From Nonlabens sp. YIK11 (GTDB taxonomy: Bacteria > Bacteroidota > Bacteroidia > Flavobacteriales > Flavobacteriaceae): a DNA stretch of 64,000 nt. Positions 52,605 through 61,690 of this stretch are shown here, piece by piece; the stretch's first letter is position 1, and each line of letters opens with the position of its first letter. Location: assembly GCF_001413925.1 (NCBI RefSeq), contig NZ_LBMJ01000001.1, forward strand, positions 2,768,001 to 2,832,000. Direction: 5' to 3'. The notes under the pieces are model-generated. The model was not told the origin of the DNA and ran no database searches. It was given only the letters and a program-made list of their open reading frames with translations. A program made the translations under genes and the position numbers.

Positions 52605-53671
52605 AGAGAACTATAGATTTGACTAAGAGTTGTCAAGTAAGGCTGCTGGCTGTACTTTTTTTCTATTCGTTTTTGAAATTTAAGTCCTATTTCTGACCTT
52701 AGAGCGGGATCGTTGATCAAATCCAAAAGATATTTTTTGAAAACGGAAGGTGATTCTAGTTCTGCTATGAACCCATCGTCTCCTATTACCTGTTTACACG
52801 CGCCTACATTTGTTGCCACGACCGGAAGACCTGCATTTCCATACTCCAGCAAAGACAATGGCAAACCTTCTGATTTTGAACTTAACACACCTATCTGACA
52901 CTGTTTTAATATATCTGCTACATCTGTTCTCGTGCCTAACATGAATACGCGATCCTGTAGTTGATTTTGAGTTATAAACTTTTGAAGATTTTGACTGTAT
53001 TGATCCTGAAAGTCCATACCAACCAGCAACAGACTCCAATCTGGATGTAGCGAGACAATATCGCGCCACACCTCTAGGAGCATTGGGTGATTTTTTTGAG
53101 GTCTTAAATTTGCTAGACAAACCACACGCTGACTATGATTTCCAGGAATCCTATCTTCTGTTTCAGGGAAAATTGAATCTTTGACAGAGAAGTTGGCCAA
53201 AAAAAATACGTTGCCCTTTGGTTTCAATTGTCTAGCCCATCGTTCCAGCTGTTCATTTACGACTATAATGGCATCCATTTTTTTTGCCATGATCCTTAAT
53301 AAGCGTGTCGGACGTTGATCCAGCATTTCGGCATTTCCATAATGATCATGCCAGATCAACTTCAGATGAGGATTAAGGATTTTCAATAGAAAAGCCGTAT
53401 AACAGGATGTCCCGTGCGCATGAATATGAGTAATTTTAAGGTTTTGCACAAATTTGTGCATTCTGGCAATCCCTGAAATTCCTATTCTGCCTTTACGATT
53501 TGCAAACCTATATGCCACTTCATTGTCAAGTTGCTCTTTTAACACACCTTCTTCCCTAGTGCAGCACAAAGCGGACAGCTCTACTTTTTCCGTTAAAGCG
53601 TTTGCGATTTGAACCGCCATACGCTCTGCGCCGCCAGGATGTAGACTGTCGATGATTTGTAGGATGCGCAT
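52601..53671 (-). CDS. Glycosyltransferase family 4
   Basis: A GT-B glycosyltransferase (356 aa). The N-terminal domain begins MRILQIIDSLHPGGAERMAVQIANAL, the classical GGAExxxxxLA start; the C-terminal domain has VVCLANLRPQKNHPMLLEVW and IGVLSSKSEGLPLSLLEYGNAGLPVVATNVGA, with the E-x7-E motif. Acceptor and sugar cannot be told. It is followed by the O-antigen ligase gene (4-base overlap) and preceded by a 190-base gap with three heptamer arrays. Confidence 0.93.
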   Translation of the reverse strand: MRILQIIDSLHPGGAERMAVQIANALTEKVELSALCCTREEGVLKEQLDNEVAYRFANRKGRIGISGIARMHKFVQNLKITHIHAHGTSCYTAFLLKILNPHLKLIWHDHYGNAEMLDQRPTRLLRIMAKKMDAIIVVNEQLERWARQLKPKGNVFFLANFSVKDSIFPETEDRIPGNHSQRVVCLANLRPQKNHPMLLEVWRDIVSLHPDWSLLLVGMDFQDQYSQNLQKFITQNQLQDRVFMLGTRTDVADILKQCQIGVLSSKSEGLPLSLLEYGNAGLPVVATNVGACKQVIGDDGFIAELESPSVFKKYLLDLINDPALRSEIGLKFQKRIEKKYSQQPYLTTLSQIYSSL

Positions 53672-53678
53672 GGTTTTG

Positions 53679-53841
53679 GGGATGAGGGATGAGGGATGAG
53701 GGATTAGGGATTAGGGATGTGGTATGAGGTATGAGGGATTAGGGATTTTTGATATTTGATATTTGATATTTGATATTTGATATTTGATATTTGATATTTG
53801 ATATTTGAAAATAGAGAATAGAGAATAGAGAATAGAATATA
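53679..53841. repeat. Three successive 7-bp tandem arrays
   Basis: 53679-53748 is ten heptamers of the GGGATGA/GGGATTA type; after two T, 53751-53806 is eight copies of GATATTT; 53807-53841 is five units of GAGAATA and variants. All three have a 7-bp period. They lie immediately upstream of the GT4 start at 53671. Confidence 0.93.
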
Positions 53842-53864
53842 GAGTGGTTGTGTTTTAGGTTTTT

Positions 53865-55358
53865 TTAGGTTTGATGGTTTAGCAATTTTACGATTTCCTT
53901 TTCAAAGTCTTCTAGGGTGTATTGCTGTGACCAGGTTTGTGCTGCTTGGGACATCATTTGATAATGATCTTGGTGGTTCAGCAGCCATTGCAGGTCGGTT
54001 ATGGTACGATTTATTTTAGTAAAAATGAGGCCTCTTGGAGTTTCTGATTTAACTATAAGCTTATTTGCTTCTAAACCGTCTTCGACAGGCTCAAACTGAC
54101 CTAAAGTGATTATAAATAAGGTTTTTAAATCAAGATCTCCATTGTTATTCAGCATCCAAGGGACGCAACTCACTGGTGAGGCTATAGGTACACAGCCGTG
54201 CCACATGGCTTCGGCCACTGCCTTGGGCCAGCCTTCACTTTGGGAGGCTAAGAATACAAAATGGGCTTGTTTATAGGCCTTTCTGACCACCTCAGCGGGC
54301 TGGTTGCCGTGGAAGGTGAAGGCCCCATTGTCCTTACTTCGACTTCGATCAGTGCGAGAGGGAGATTTTTGCTGAGAGGAACGGGTGTTTTGATGACCAT
54401 CCATTTCTCGACTCTCGCTCGAAACTGGATTGCTTTGAGGTACTGAACGGTTCTCGACTTGACTTCGGCTTCGCTCAGTCGACAGGCTCGAAACTGGATT
54501 GCTTTGAGGTGTTGCAACGTTCTCGGGTTGACTTCGGCTGCGCTCAGTCGACAGACTCGAACCGGCATTGGGGTTGCTTTGGGGTTGACTTCGGCTACGC
54601 TCAGTCACCATGACTGTTCTGGCGTGTTGTTTTAGTTGTTGCATCATGGGGCCGTCGCCGTAGAAATGAGCTTGTGCGGAAATGCCGTGCTTATGTAGTC
54701 CTTCTATCAATTCTATCAACAATTGCGGGTTTTTGTTCTTTGATAGCGTACCTACAAAGATGATTTGTATCGGACTCACAAACTCTTTTTGGAATACCTT
54801 TCTGTCAGTTTTAGAATACGAAGCCGTGAAAAATGGCACTATGTTTTCCGATTGGTTTTTCCACTGTCCGTAGGCCATCACATTGGTATTCTTACTCCAT
54901 TTTGGGCTTGAAAAGAGGCGCTTTTGCCATCGATAGGATAAAGGTTGTTTTGAATTAGGATCCCAATTCCCAGCATATTTTACGGATATACGCTTTCGCG
55001 AAAACGATAATGCTACCAACCCGGCCAAAAAGGCTAGATTTCCCGGAGCCCGTAGATGAATATGGTCTGCCTTTTTCATTTGTTTATACAATAATTGAAT
55101 CTGGCCTGGAATGTTTATTAATGATTTTATTGCTGTGCTTATTCTGTTATATTCAAGTCTTTTGACCGGTAAAAGCTCAAAGTCTTGTCGGTCGAAGGGT
55201 TTCAAGAGCAAAGGGCGAGAAAACTCATTTGGACCTATAAATGTTGTATGAGATACGTGAGACATCCACAGATCCATTTCCTTAACGTAAGGTGCATAGG
55301 CCTGCTTAGTTCCTTTATCGTAAAGAATAGGAGCGTCAGATATGACAAGCAATTTCAT
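53865..55358 (-). CDS. Glycosyltransferase family 4 with in-frame 69-bp repeats
   Basis: A GT-B glycosyltransferase of 497 aa, longer than usual. The N-terminal domain runs to about residue 190. The donor domain starts with PIQIIFVGTLSKNKNPQLLIELIEGL and continues FYGDGPMMQQLKQHA. It resumes after the insert with FTFHGNQPAEVVRKAYKQAHFVFLASQSEGWPKAVAEAMWHG. Between these, about 95 residues (about 250-345) are made of TERSRSQ-containing 23-residue repeats encoded at 54320-54612. The frame is intact, so the enzyme may still fold, with a disordered loop. A palindrome with one mismatch (54991-55006) is read as SFSRKR. Confidence 0.9.
   Translation of the reverse strand: MKLLVISDAPILYDKGTKQAYAPYVKEMDLWMSHVSHTTFIGPNEFSRPLLLKPFDRQDFELLPVKRLEYNRISTAIKSLINIPGQIQLLYKQMKKADHIHLRAPGNLAFLAGLVALSFSRKRISVKYAGNWDPNSKQPLSYRWQKRLFSSPKWSKNTNVMAYGQWKNQSENIVPFFTASYSKTDRKVFQKEFVSPIQIIFVGTLSKNKNPQLLIELIEGLHKHGISAQAHFYGDGPMMQQLKQHARTVMVTERSRSQPQSNPNAGSSLSTERSRSQPENVATPQSNPVSSLSTERSRSQVENRSVPQSNPVSSESREMDGHQNTRSSQQKSPSRTDRSRSKDNGAFTFHGNQPAEVVRKAYKQAHFVFLASQSEGWPKAVAEAMWHGCVPIASPVSCVPWMLNNNGDLDLKTLFIITLGQFEPVEDGLEANKLIVKSETPRGLIFTKINRTITDLQWLLNHQDHYQMMSQAAQTWSQQYTLEDFEKEIVKLLNHQT
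54320..54612. repeat. In-frame 69-bp tandem repeats inside a glycosyltransferase gene
   Basis: Two near-complete 69-bp units, starting at TCGAAACTGG (54419 and 54488), plus partial ones on both sides. Each contains GACTTCGGCT(T/G/A)CGCTCAGTC, the same word type as the repeats flanking the GIY-YIG gene. 69 bp is 23 codons, so the frame is kept. Confidence 0.88.
54991..55006. repeat. Palindrome copy 17, one mismatch
   Basis: CGCTTTCGCGAAAACG in the GT4 gene, read as FSRKR. Confidence 0.85.
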
Positions 55359-55903
55359 AATATGTAGTCTTGACTGTCGTGATCGCTTATTTTCACCGCG
55401 GGAACACCCACGACTGTTGTGTTTGTTTCCACTGACTTTACCACAAGGGAATTGGCACCAATGACGACACCGTCGCCTACCTGAATATTACCCGCAACCA
55501 CGGCATTAGCCCCAACGTAGACTCGATCGCCAATGACTGGTACGCCTCGATACTGGCCACGACCGCTTACTCCTATCGTGACGCCTTGGGAGATATTACA
55601 GTTATTACCTATCACAGCCTGTGGATGTACAATTATGCCAGAATGATGCCCGATATATAGGCCTTCACCTATCTGTGCGCTGTGTGGTAAGCTTATACCC
55701 GTGAATATCTCTACTTTTTTTTGACATAGAACGCCCACAATCAAAAGTATCCTTTTTAGCAATTTAGGTAGTTGGGCTTTGTGTACCGCATTAAAAATCC
55801 TGTAATAAAACAGCGCCCATAAACCTTGCTGGGTCAGCAGCATAAGAAGTTTAGACTTACCGCTGTAGTCTGTATATCTTTTTATGTCGCTTGAGAATTT
55901 CAT
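55355..55903 (-). CDS. Serine acetyltransferase-like hexapeptide acyltransferase
   Basis: A left-handed beta-helix acetyltransferase (182 aa from MKFSSDIKRY). The hexapeptide repeats are in the C-terminal half: IYIGHHSGIIVHPQAVIGNNCNISQGVTIG, then VIGDRVYVGANAVVAGNIQVGDGVVIGANSLV. The active-site histidine-containing HHSGIIVHP is present. Similar to CysE-like proteins in glycan loci, so it probably O- or N-acetylates a sugar; true serine acetyltransferase is the alternative. The longest frame (55945) would overlap the GT2 gene more; ATG 55903 gives an ATGA overlap. Confidence 0.88.
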   Translation of the reverse strand: MKFSSDIKRYTDYSGKSKLLMLLTQQGLWALFYYRIFNAVHKAQLPKLLKRILLIVGVLCQKKVEIFTGISLPHSAQIGEGLYIGHHSGIIVHPQAVIGNNCNISQGVTIGVSGRGQYRGVPVIGDRVYVGANAVVAGNIQVGDGVVIGANSLVVKSVETNTTVVGVPAVKISDHDSQDYIL

Positions 55904-56904
55904 GATCCAGGTTTGTTCCATAGCAGCGAAATAACACCAAGGCATCTACCTGCAAATTCAATTGCTGCTTCCCATCTTTGACTGGTAGTAAATATATTGA
56001 GAAATCTTATGCCTGTGAGTAATAGCGTTATTTGATACCACCTGATAGTGTCGTTAAACGATGGATTGGGATTCTTGACACGCCAAACATACCAGCCATT
56101 GCGGATGACCATCTTCCCATATTTAAAGGAATTCGGTCTACCTGACGCATCATGGTGGTGTTCTAACTGTGCTGCAGTGTTTACATATAAGTTTCCTAAC
56201 TTAGAAAGCCGTAAACTAAAATCTGCATCTTCATATAACCCATAACCTTCAAAGTACTCAGAAAACTTATGCTCTTTTAGCACGCGTAAAGGAAAACTGG
56301 AAACTCCACCCATCAGGGTTTCAGTTTGATATATTTTACCTGAAGGCGGTAAGAATCCAATAGACCTGCCGTGTCCGAAATTTGGATAAAAACCTGGAGG
56401 TTCATTTTGAACCAGGCCTAATTTACGTCTTAGCTTATACCTACTACTTTCTTTACGACGGTAGCCGTCAAAGTAGAAATAACGTATATCGTTCTCTTCA
56501 ATGTGATTAGCCTTTTCCCATACCACCTCATTGGTAATATAGCCTCCCACACCCATAGCTTCAGGATATATAGTATAGGTCTCCAATAGCCGTTCGAAGT
56601 AGTCTGACTCTAAAACGACATCATCATCAAGAAAGGCTACAATGTCTATTTCTTCAGAAACTTTTGAGATTCCGTGATTACGCTGTTTAGTCAGACCACG
56701 ATCACCTTCAGAGACTTGAAAGTATTTTAAGTATGGTATTTCTATTTCACCTAGTCTAGCTTTGGTTTTTTGATCTTGCGAACCATCTACTATGATGATC
56801 TGATCTGGACACCTAGATTGAGATTTTACTGAAGCTATCAAACGTATGATTGCATCAGGTCGTTGATAGGTGCAAATGATTAATGCTAGAGTATTATAAG
56901 CCAT
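55900..56904 (-). CDS. Glycosyltransferase family 2
   Basis: A GT-A fold glycosyltransferase (334 aa from MAYNTLALIICTYQRP). The N-terminal core has ALIICTYQRPDAIIRLIASVKSQ, IIIVDGSQD, and VAFLDDDVVLE, the DxD-type metal motif; the acceptor side has EGYGLYEDADFSLRLSKLG. Substrate unknown. The longest frame begins at 56931. It overlaps the upstream GT2 gene by 11 bases and the acetyltransferase gene by 4. Confidence 0.9.
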   Translation of the reverse strand: MAYNTLALIICTYQRPDAIIRLIASVKSQSRCPDQIIIVDGSQDQKTKARLGEIEIPYLKYFQVSEGDRGLTKQRNHGISKVSEEIDIVAFLDDDVVLESDYFERLLETYTIYPEAMGVGGYITNEVVWEKANHIEENDIRYFYFDGYRRKESSRYKLRRKLGLVQNEPPGFYPNFGHGRSIGFLPPSGKIYQTETLMGGVSSFPLRVLKEHKFSEYFEGYGLYEDADFSLRLSKLGNLYVNTAAQLEHHHDASGRPNSFKYGKMVIRNGWYVWRVKNPNPSFNDTIRWYQITLLLTGIRFLNIFTTSQRWEAAIEFAGRCLGVISLLWNKPGS

Positions 56905-58372
56905 TTGACAATTTATGAGACCAATATACACTACGATCCCAAGCCTTTCTAAAATAGCGGTAATGCTTTATTGGATTACTAGTACCAAAACCACGATAGA
57001 ACTTAAAAAAAAGTACTAATTTATATCCTTGTAATTGCTGTAAAGTGGTGTTTTTACGTCTGAAGTACATTATTTGCGGCGAGGGTTTTGGCTTGAATTT
57101 TTCAAATTGCCAAGGAAAAATAAATTCACTTCTAAATCCGCCAACTGGTGCTTTAAGGTGAAGAATTTGAATTTGAGGTGTATAAATTACATCATAACCG
57201 GCATTTCTGATTTGCATACCATAATCCGCGTCTTCTCCGTAGCCATGTTCCAAAGCAAGATCAAAAGAGCATTGTTCAAACACATCACGGTTTACCATGG
57301 AACAACCTGATCCAAAAGATTTCCATTGTATCATAGCGGTAACTTTATCCTGATCGTTATTTTGTAAGTATGCAGTATTTATAACACTTAAGCCTGTTTG
57401 TTTCAATGTTTGAAATATTTTCTCGAACAAAAGTTTATCAAAACGAGCGTCATCATCAAAAAACATCACCCAAGGTGCCGTCGTTTTGGATATGGCAAGA
57501 TTTCTAGCGTGACAAGAACCAGTTCTGTGTATCAATTGGTGGTCCATCTGAAATGGCCAGGTCTCTTCTTCTAGATAATACAGCTCACTTTTAGAAGATG
57601 AATCTGCATTTTGCTCAATGATAATTATTTTTTTTGGCTGTATGGTTTGCCTTGCGATATCCTTAAGTACCTGATACAGATAATCAGGCCTTCCCAAGGT
57701 GGGAATTATAATCTCATATTCTAAATCAAACTCATCAGGCTTAAAAACCTTTTTTTGTAAAACAACAGCGTCGATTTTGATTTTTCTAGTCTTAAAAAAT
57801 TGCGCTTTCGCGAAAGCGGCCCACGGAAATCTTTTTTCATAAAGTATATGGCATAGCAATAACAGCAAGGTCCAACGTCTTTTATAATGTTGTTGAACGA
57901 ACTGGTACAACAAAGAATCTGACAGTTTATTATGACTAAGGTGATATGGCAATTGGTATGTGAAAACACCAGCCGACTGAGCCAACTTGCCCAGCGAATT
58001 GACCCAATACAAAAGGTCTTGACTTGCAGATAACTGGTCGGAAACTTGATTGACCAAAGCCGCATGAATGTAAAAAATAGATGTTCCCTTTATCCAGGTA
58101 GGATACTTCACGGTTTTTGATATTTTGAGAAAAGGGCTGTCCTCTACATATCCAAAATCTTGATTTAATGGGTTATGATTGGAAATGAACAAATTTCTCG
58201 AAAGGTTCTCTCCTAGGGCTTCAATAAACAAGGTTCCATCAAGATCCCTTTCTTTTACAACAATTGGTTCTTCTGGATTTTCTCTGGCGCAATCGTACAA
58301 AGCTGGTAATACCGATTTACCTTGATAGGGTCCAGCACATATCTTATTCTGCTTGTACTCCAGAATAATCAT
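56894..58372 (-). CDS. Glycosyltransferase family 2 with N-terminal extension
   Basis: A 492-aa protein. The GT-A domain lies in the second half, from about residue 218 (YEIIIPTLGRPDYLYQVLKDIARQ, IIIIEQNAD, WVMFFDDDARFD, EHGYGEDADYGMQIRNAG). The first 215 residues are of unknown type and resemble other surface-glycan proteins that carry a sugar-nucleotide-like fold. The palindrome at 57803-57818 is read as AAFAKAQF in the linker before the GT domain. It overlaps the next GT4 gene by 4 bases, so the run is one operon. Confidence 0.87.
   Translation of the reverse strand: MIILEYKQNKICAGPYQGKSVLPALYDCARENPEEPIVVKERDLDGTLFIEALGENLSRNLFISNHNPLNQDFGYVEDSPFLKISKTVKYPTWIKGTSIFYIHAALVNQVSDQLSASQDLLYWVNSLGKLAQSAGVFTYQLPYHLSHNKLSDSLLYQFVQQHYKRRWTLLLLLCHILYEKRFPWAAFAKAQFFKTRKIKIDAVVLQKKVFKPDEFDLEYEIIIPTLGRPDYLYQVLKDIARQTIQPKKIIIIEQNADSSSKSELYYLEEETWPFQMDHQLIHRTGSCHARNLAISKTTAPWVMFFDDDARFDKLLFEKIFQTLKQTGLSVINTAYLQNNDQDKVTAMIQWKSFGSGCSMVNRDVFEQCSFDLALEHGYGEDADYGMQIRNAGYDVIYTPQIQILHLKAPVGGFRSEFIFPWQFEKFKPKPSPQIMYFRRKNTTLQQLQGYKLVLFFKFYRGFGTSNPIKHYRYFRKAWDRSVYWSHKLSNGL
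57803..57818. repeat. Palindrome copy 18, exact 16-mer
   Basis: CGCTTTCGCGAAAGCG inside the GT2 gene, read as AFAKA in the linker before the catalytic domain. Confidence 0.95.
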
Positions 58373-59517
58373 TGTATAATTATTTTTTGGTATAACTCCA
58401 TATTCCTTAAAGCAATACTTTTAATGTCAAATCTTCTCTCCACTTTTTTGCGGGCACCTGATCCCAATTTCTTGACCAACATTTCATCATCAAAAAGTCT
58501 GGAGATGGATTTAATATAGCCATTTATATCATCAGGATGATGCATCAATCCGTCGACACCATGATTGATGATGTCTTTTGCCCAACCTATGTTTGTGTTG
58601 ACCACTGTTTTTTGTAGCGCCATAGATTCTATAGTAACCATTCCCATGGTTTCAGCAAGTGATGGAAACACACACACGTGTGCATTCTTGATCTTTTCCT
58701 GCACCTCGTTATAAGGCAACTTACCAACATAATCTATACGGCTTAGAACATCTGCCGAAACACTAGCTTTCATAAGCTCCCATGTAGAATAGCTACCTGT
58801 TGCAATATCGGGAGCATCTCCTCCGATCAACGTTAATGAAGCCTCAGGGAATTGATCTAATACTTTTGTAAAAATCTGCAACAACTGAAAAACCCCTTTT
58901 TTGCGTATGAGTGTACCTATGTTGAGAAGATTAAATTCCTGATAATTATCAGGATGAGGATTTTCAAATTTATCTAGCTGTAAACCATAATGTATCACTT
59001 TCACATTATTAAAGTTCATTTTAAACAAATCTGCACTCTTTTGACCTGCAAAATTTGTTGGGGCTATGAATGCTTGCGCTCTTTTGATCGCGTTGGTCTC
59101 AAAAAAACGGTTTTTCCATTTTTGAGGTCTTCCTTCTATGCTGCAAAAATAAGTGTCACTCCCATGAAAACGAATCACCAGCGGAACTTTGAACTTCATG
59201 AAGGCTGTGATACCCGTCCAGTCTGGTGCTTCCAAAAGATCGATGCCTTTTTCTTTTATGAGTCTATTTAAGTAAGCATTGATATGCTTACGGTAAAAAT
59301 AGAAACCGCCTACCTTGTAGTACTTCTGTTTTAAAATGTAAAAATTGATGCCATTTTCCTTAAAATGATCAGATCTCTGCTTCCCATAAACGACGATGCT
59401 TACTTCAATTTTAGAAGCAATTAATTCTTCTGCTAGGTTTTTAATACTCGTACCTAAGCCACCGCTGGAGCCGATTCGCTCGTGTGGATATTCAGGGGTT
59501 AGGTAAGCAATGTGCAT
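58369..59517 (-). CDS. Glycosyltransferase family 4
   Basis: A GT-B glycosyltransferase (382 aa). MHIAYLTPEYPHERIGSSGGLGTSIKNLAEELI is the N-terminal signature with a glycine-rich loop; the donor domain has FNLLNIGTLIRKKGVFQLLQIF and HVCVFPSLAETMGMVTIESMALQKTVVNTN with the E-x7-E motif. No palindrome or insert is present. It lies 35 bases after the GT2 gene BA (59553) in the same direction. Confidence 0.93.
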   Translation of the reverse strand: MHIAYLTPEYPHERIGSSGGLGTSIKNLAEELIASKIEVSIVVYGKQRSDHFKENGINFYILKQKYYKVGGFYFYRKHINAYLNRLIKEKGIDLLEAPDWTGITAFMKFKVPLVIRFHGSDTYFCSIEGRPQKWKNRFFETNAIKRAQAFIAPTNFAGQKSADLFKMNFNNVKVIHYGLQLDKFENPHPDNYQEFNLLNIGTLIRKKGVFQLLQIFTKVLDQFPEASLTLIGGDAPDIATGSYSTWELMKASVSADVLSRIDYVGKLPYNEVQEKIKNAHVCVFPSLAETMGMVTIESMALQKTVVNTNIGWAKDIINHGVDGLMHHPDDINGYIKSISRLFDDEMLVKKLGSGARKKVERRFDIKSIALRNMELYQKIIIQ

Positions 59518-59552
59518 CTATTTAATATTCTTGATTTTTATATTCTAGTTTG

Positions 59553-60266
59553 TCAAAATAACCTATACTTTAGAATACAATACATCGCTCTAAAGCCGTC
59601 CTTCCAGCCTATTTTCTTGCCTTCTTCAAAAGTTCTTCCATAGTAACTTATTCCCACCTCGTAAATTCTAATCCTTTTGATTTTGGAGATCTTTGCGGTC
59701 ACTTCTGGCTCAAAACCGAAACGTTTTTCTTTAAGATTCAAGGATTTGATAATTTCTGACCTGAACAATTTATAACAAGTCTCCATATCCGTCAAGTTTA
59801 AATCGGTCATCATATTACTCAAAAAGGTCAGAAATTTATTTCCTATACTATGCCAGAAAAATAAAATACGATGCGGATTACCACCCATAAATCGGCTACC
59901 ATAAACTACATCTGCATTACCTTTTAAAATAGGTTTAAGCAATAGATTATATTCTTCAGGATCATACTCTAGGTCTGCATCTTGAATCACAATATAATCT
60001 CCAGTAGCTTCTTTGATGCCACGGTGCAGTGCTGCGCCTTTACCCATGTTTCTTTCTTGAAGAAAATAGGTGATCGCCATATTGCTATTGACTTTTTGAT
60101 AATTACGAATGGCATTAAACGTATCATCGGTTGAACAATCGTCAACAATTATGACCTCCTTTTTGAGATCGTTCAATAGTTCAACTTCTTTTACCTTATC
60201 CAAGATGAGGTGAATGGTCTTCGCCTCATTATAAGCCGGTATGATTATCGACAGTGTTTCTACCAT
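59553..60266 (-). CDS. Dolichyl-phosphate-mannose synthase-like glycosyltransferase 2
   Basis: A short GT-A enzyme (237 aa from [17 protein letters not shown]). Motifs are [63 protein letters not shown] and YGSRFMGG, as in DPM1-like synthases that load a sugar onto polyprenyl phosphate. No membrane segments follow, so the donor may be used for glycan modification. The longest frame (60302) extends into the next gene; the start at 60266 leaves 2 bases to the BB stop. Confidence 0.92.
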   Translation of the reverse strand: MVETLSIIIPAYNEAKTIHLILDKVKEVELLNDLKKEVIIVDDCSTDDTFNAIRNYQKVNSNMAITYFLQERNMGKGAALHRGIKEATGDYIVIQDADLEYDPEEYNLLLKPILKGNADVVYGSRFMGGNPHRILFFWHSIGNKFLTFLSNMMTDLNLTDMETCYKLFRSEIIKSLNLKEKRFGFEPEVTAKISKIKRIRIYEVGISYYGRTFEEGKKIGWKDGFRAMYCILKYRLF

Positions 60267-60268
60267 GA

Positions 60269-61690
60269 TTACTTTTCCATAATTTGTTGAATCTCTTCCC
60301 AAATTCGCTCACTTGCCTTTTCTGGTGATTCTGGCTTATTTACGATACCATACCACTGCCTGGTTACAGGAACGGGATTTAGCTCGCCACATAGTATTCC
60401 CTTAATTCCTTTGTAGATGTCCAATTTGTTAAAGGCCCAAACAACGCTTTTCTCGCGTTCTGGCATGGATCTAAAATGTACGTACTCGTAATTTTGTCCA
60501 ATATCACGAGTTCCGTTGGTAAGCTGCGGCTGTTCGTAATTGGGATAAATGGTTGGCTTACCGTGTATCACAAAATCAAAAACCATGCTCGAGCAAATAT
60601 TGACCACCAGCTCGCTATGGTAGCAGGTGTTGACCAACCTGGCAAAATCAGCTTTAGTGGGCATTACTTGATTCCATTGTTGTCCCATAGGTTTCCATAA
60701 AGGTGCTATAGGTGTGATCACATCGCTATATTTTTCCAAAACATCATCATATCTGCCCGTAAAGTCAATAGGCACCTGACGGTAAATAATACCGATATCA
60801 AAGCCTTCTTCTTTAAGCTTTCTTACAGCCACAGCCGTGTCCTCCAGGTAGTATTGATCCAACGGTGAAGTAGTCTGGTCATCTCCAGAAAAACAGATAT
60901 ACCTTGTAGTTTCACTTAGACCATGTTCTTGGCAGAATTGCTTTCGCGAAAGCAAGATATCCATATCATAATGTGGCTCAAATTGCGGTGTGCCAGTGAC
61001 AAAGATTTGCTCTGGTTTGGTTTTAGGATAATACTCCAACAACTGAGCTTTCATCAACTCTGACCAGACGAAATAGTAATCCGTCTCGATGGTTGACATT
61101 CCTTTTGGCAGATTGTCCCAACTGTAAATCCAGCAGGCTGTTTTGATTCCTAGATCCTGTGCCGCAAGAATAGGTGCAATCGCTTGAGTTGCGCGCTGTG
61201 TGGTGCAAAAAACTAGATCAGGCCTGTGTTCTGACAACTGTGCTTTTACCTCTAGGTAGCGTTGCGTTGATCGTTCAGCAGCATACATTTGATCTACTAA
61301 TTGTTGCCAGCCCTTTTGGCTTGCGCTGAATTTCTCATGGTATTTGACAAAGCTGCTTTTGACCAAATTCTTTAAGCTGTTCCATCGTAGTGGAAATCGA
61401 TACGTGCGATACACCTTGTCGTTAGTTCGCTTTCGCGAAAGCGATAACTCCACCCTTTTTCTTGCATGATTTAACACAGGCGTTTTAGGATGAATCTTTG
61501 TGCTAGCGATCTTTATTTCCTGATATCCCAACTCTTCCTGCAGTGGAAATATGGTATTGTTCCAATAAGTGATGTCAAAACCTTGCTCCTCACCAATCTC
61601 TTTGAACTGCGTGAAGGCAAAGTTGCGCAGGCCGACGCCGTCGGGAAACAGAATAAAAATCTTCTTGTTTTGTGGGGTATTTAAGGCCAA
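60269..61690 (-). CDS. Surface-glycan glycosyltransferase-like protein
   Basis: A 473-aa protein with a GT-B-like layout: N-terminal [20 protein letters not shown], a linker, [42 protein letters not shown], and C-terminal [26 protein letters not shown]. The last segment resembles the C-terminal part of CDP-glycerol/UDP-N-acetylglucosamine-type enzymes of capsule loci. I cannot give a precise activity. It carries two palindromes: at 60940-60953 (read LLSRKQ) and 61428-61443 (read SLSRKRT), the only gene here with two copies. Confidence 0.78.
   Translation of the reverse strand: MALNTPQNKKIFILFPDGVGLRNFAFTQFKEIGEEQGFDITYWNNTIFPLQEELGYQEIKIASTKIHPKTPVLNHARKRVELSLSRKRTNDKVYRTYRFPLRWNSLKNLVKSSFVKYHEKFSASQKGWQQLVDQMYAAERSTQRYLEVKAQLSEHRPDLVFCTTQRATQAIAPILAAQDLGIKTACWIYSWDNLPKGMSTIETDYYFVWSELMKAQLLEYYPKTKPEQIFVTGTPQFEPHYDMDILLSRKQFCQEHGLSETTRYICFSGDDQTTSPLDQYYLEDTAVAVRKLKEEGFDIGIIYRQVPIDFTGRYDDVLEKYSDVITPIAPLWKPMGQQWNQVMPTKADFARLVNTCYHSELVVNICSSMVFDFVIHGKPTIYPNYEQPQLTNGTRDIGQNYEYVHFRSMPEREKSVVWAFNKLDIYKGIKGILCGELNPVPVTRQWYGIVNKPESPEKASERIWEEIQQIMEK
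60940..60953. repeat. Palindrome copy 19, exact 14-bp core
   Basis: GCTTTCGCGAAAGC is exact; the outer bases of the 16-mer differ on both sides (T and A). Read as LLSRKQ in the glycosyltransferase-like gene. Confidence 0.92.
61428..61443. repeat. Palindrome copy 20, exact 16-mer
   Basis: CGCTTTCGCGAAAGCG (18-bp palindrome with flanks) inside the glycosyltransferase-like gene, read as SLSRKRT. Confidence 0.95.
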
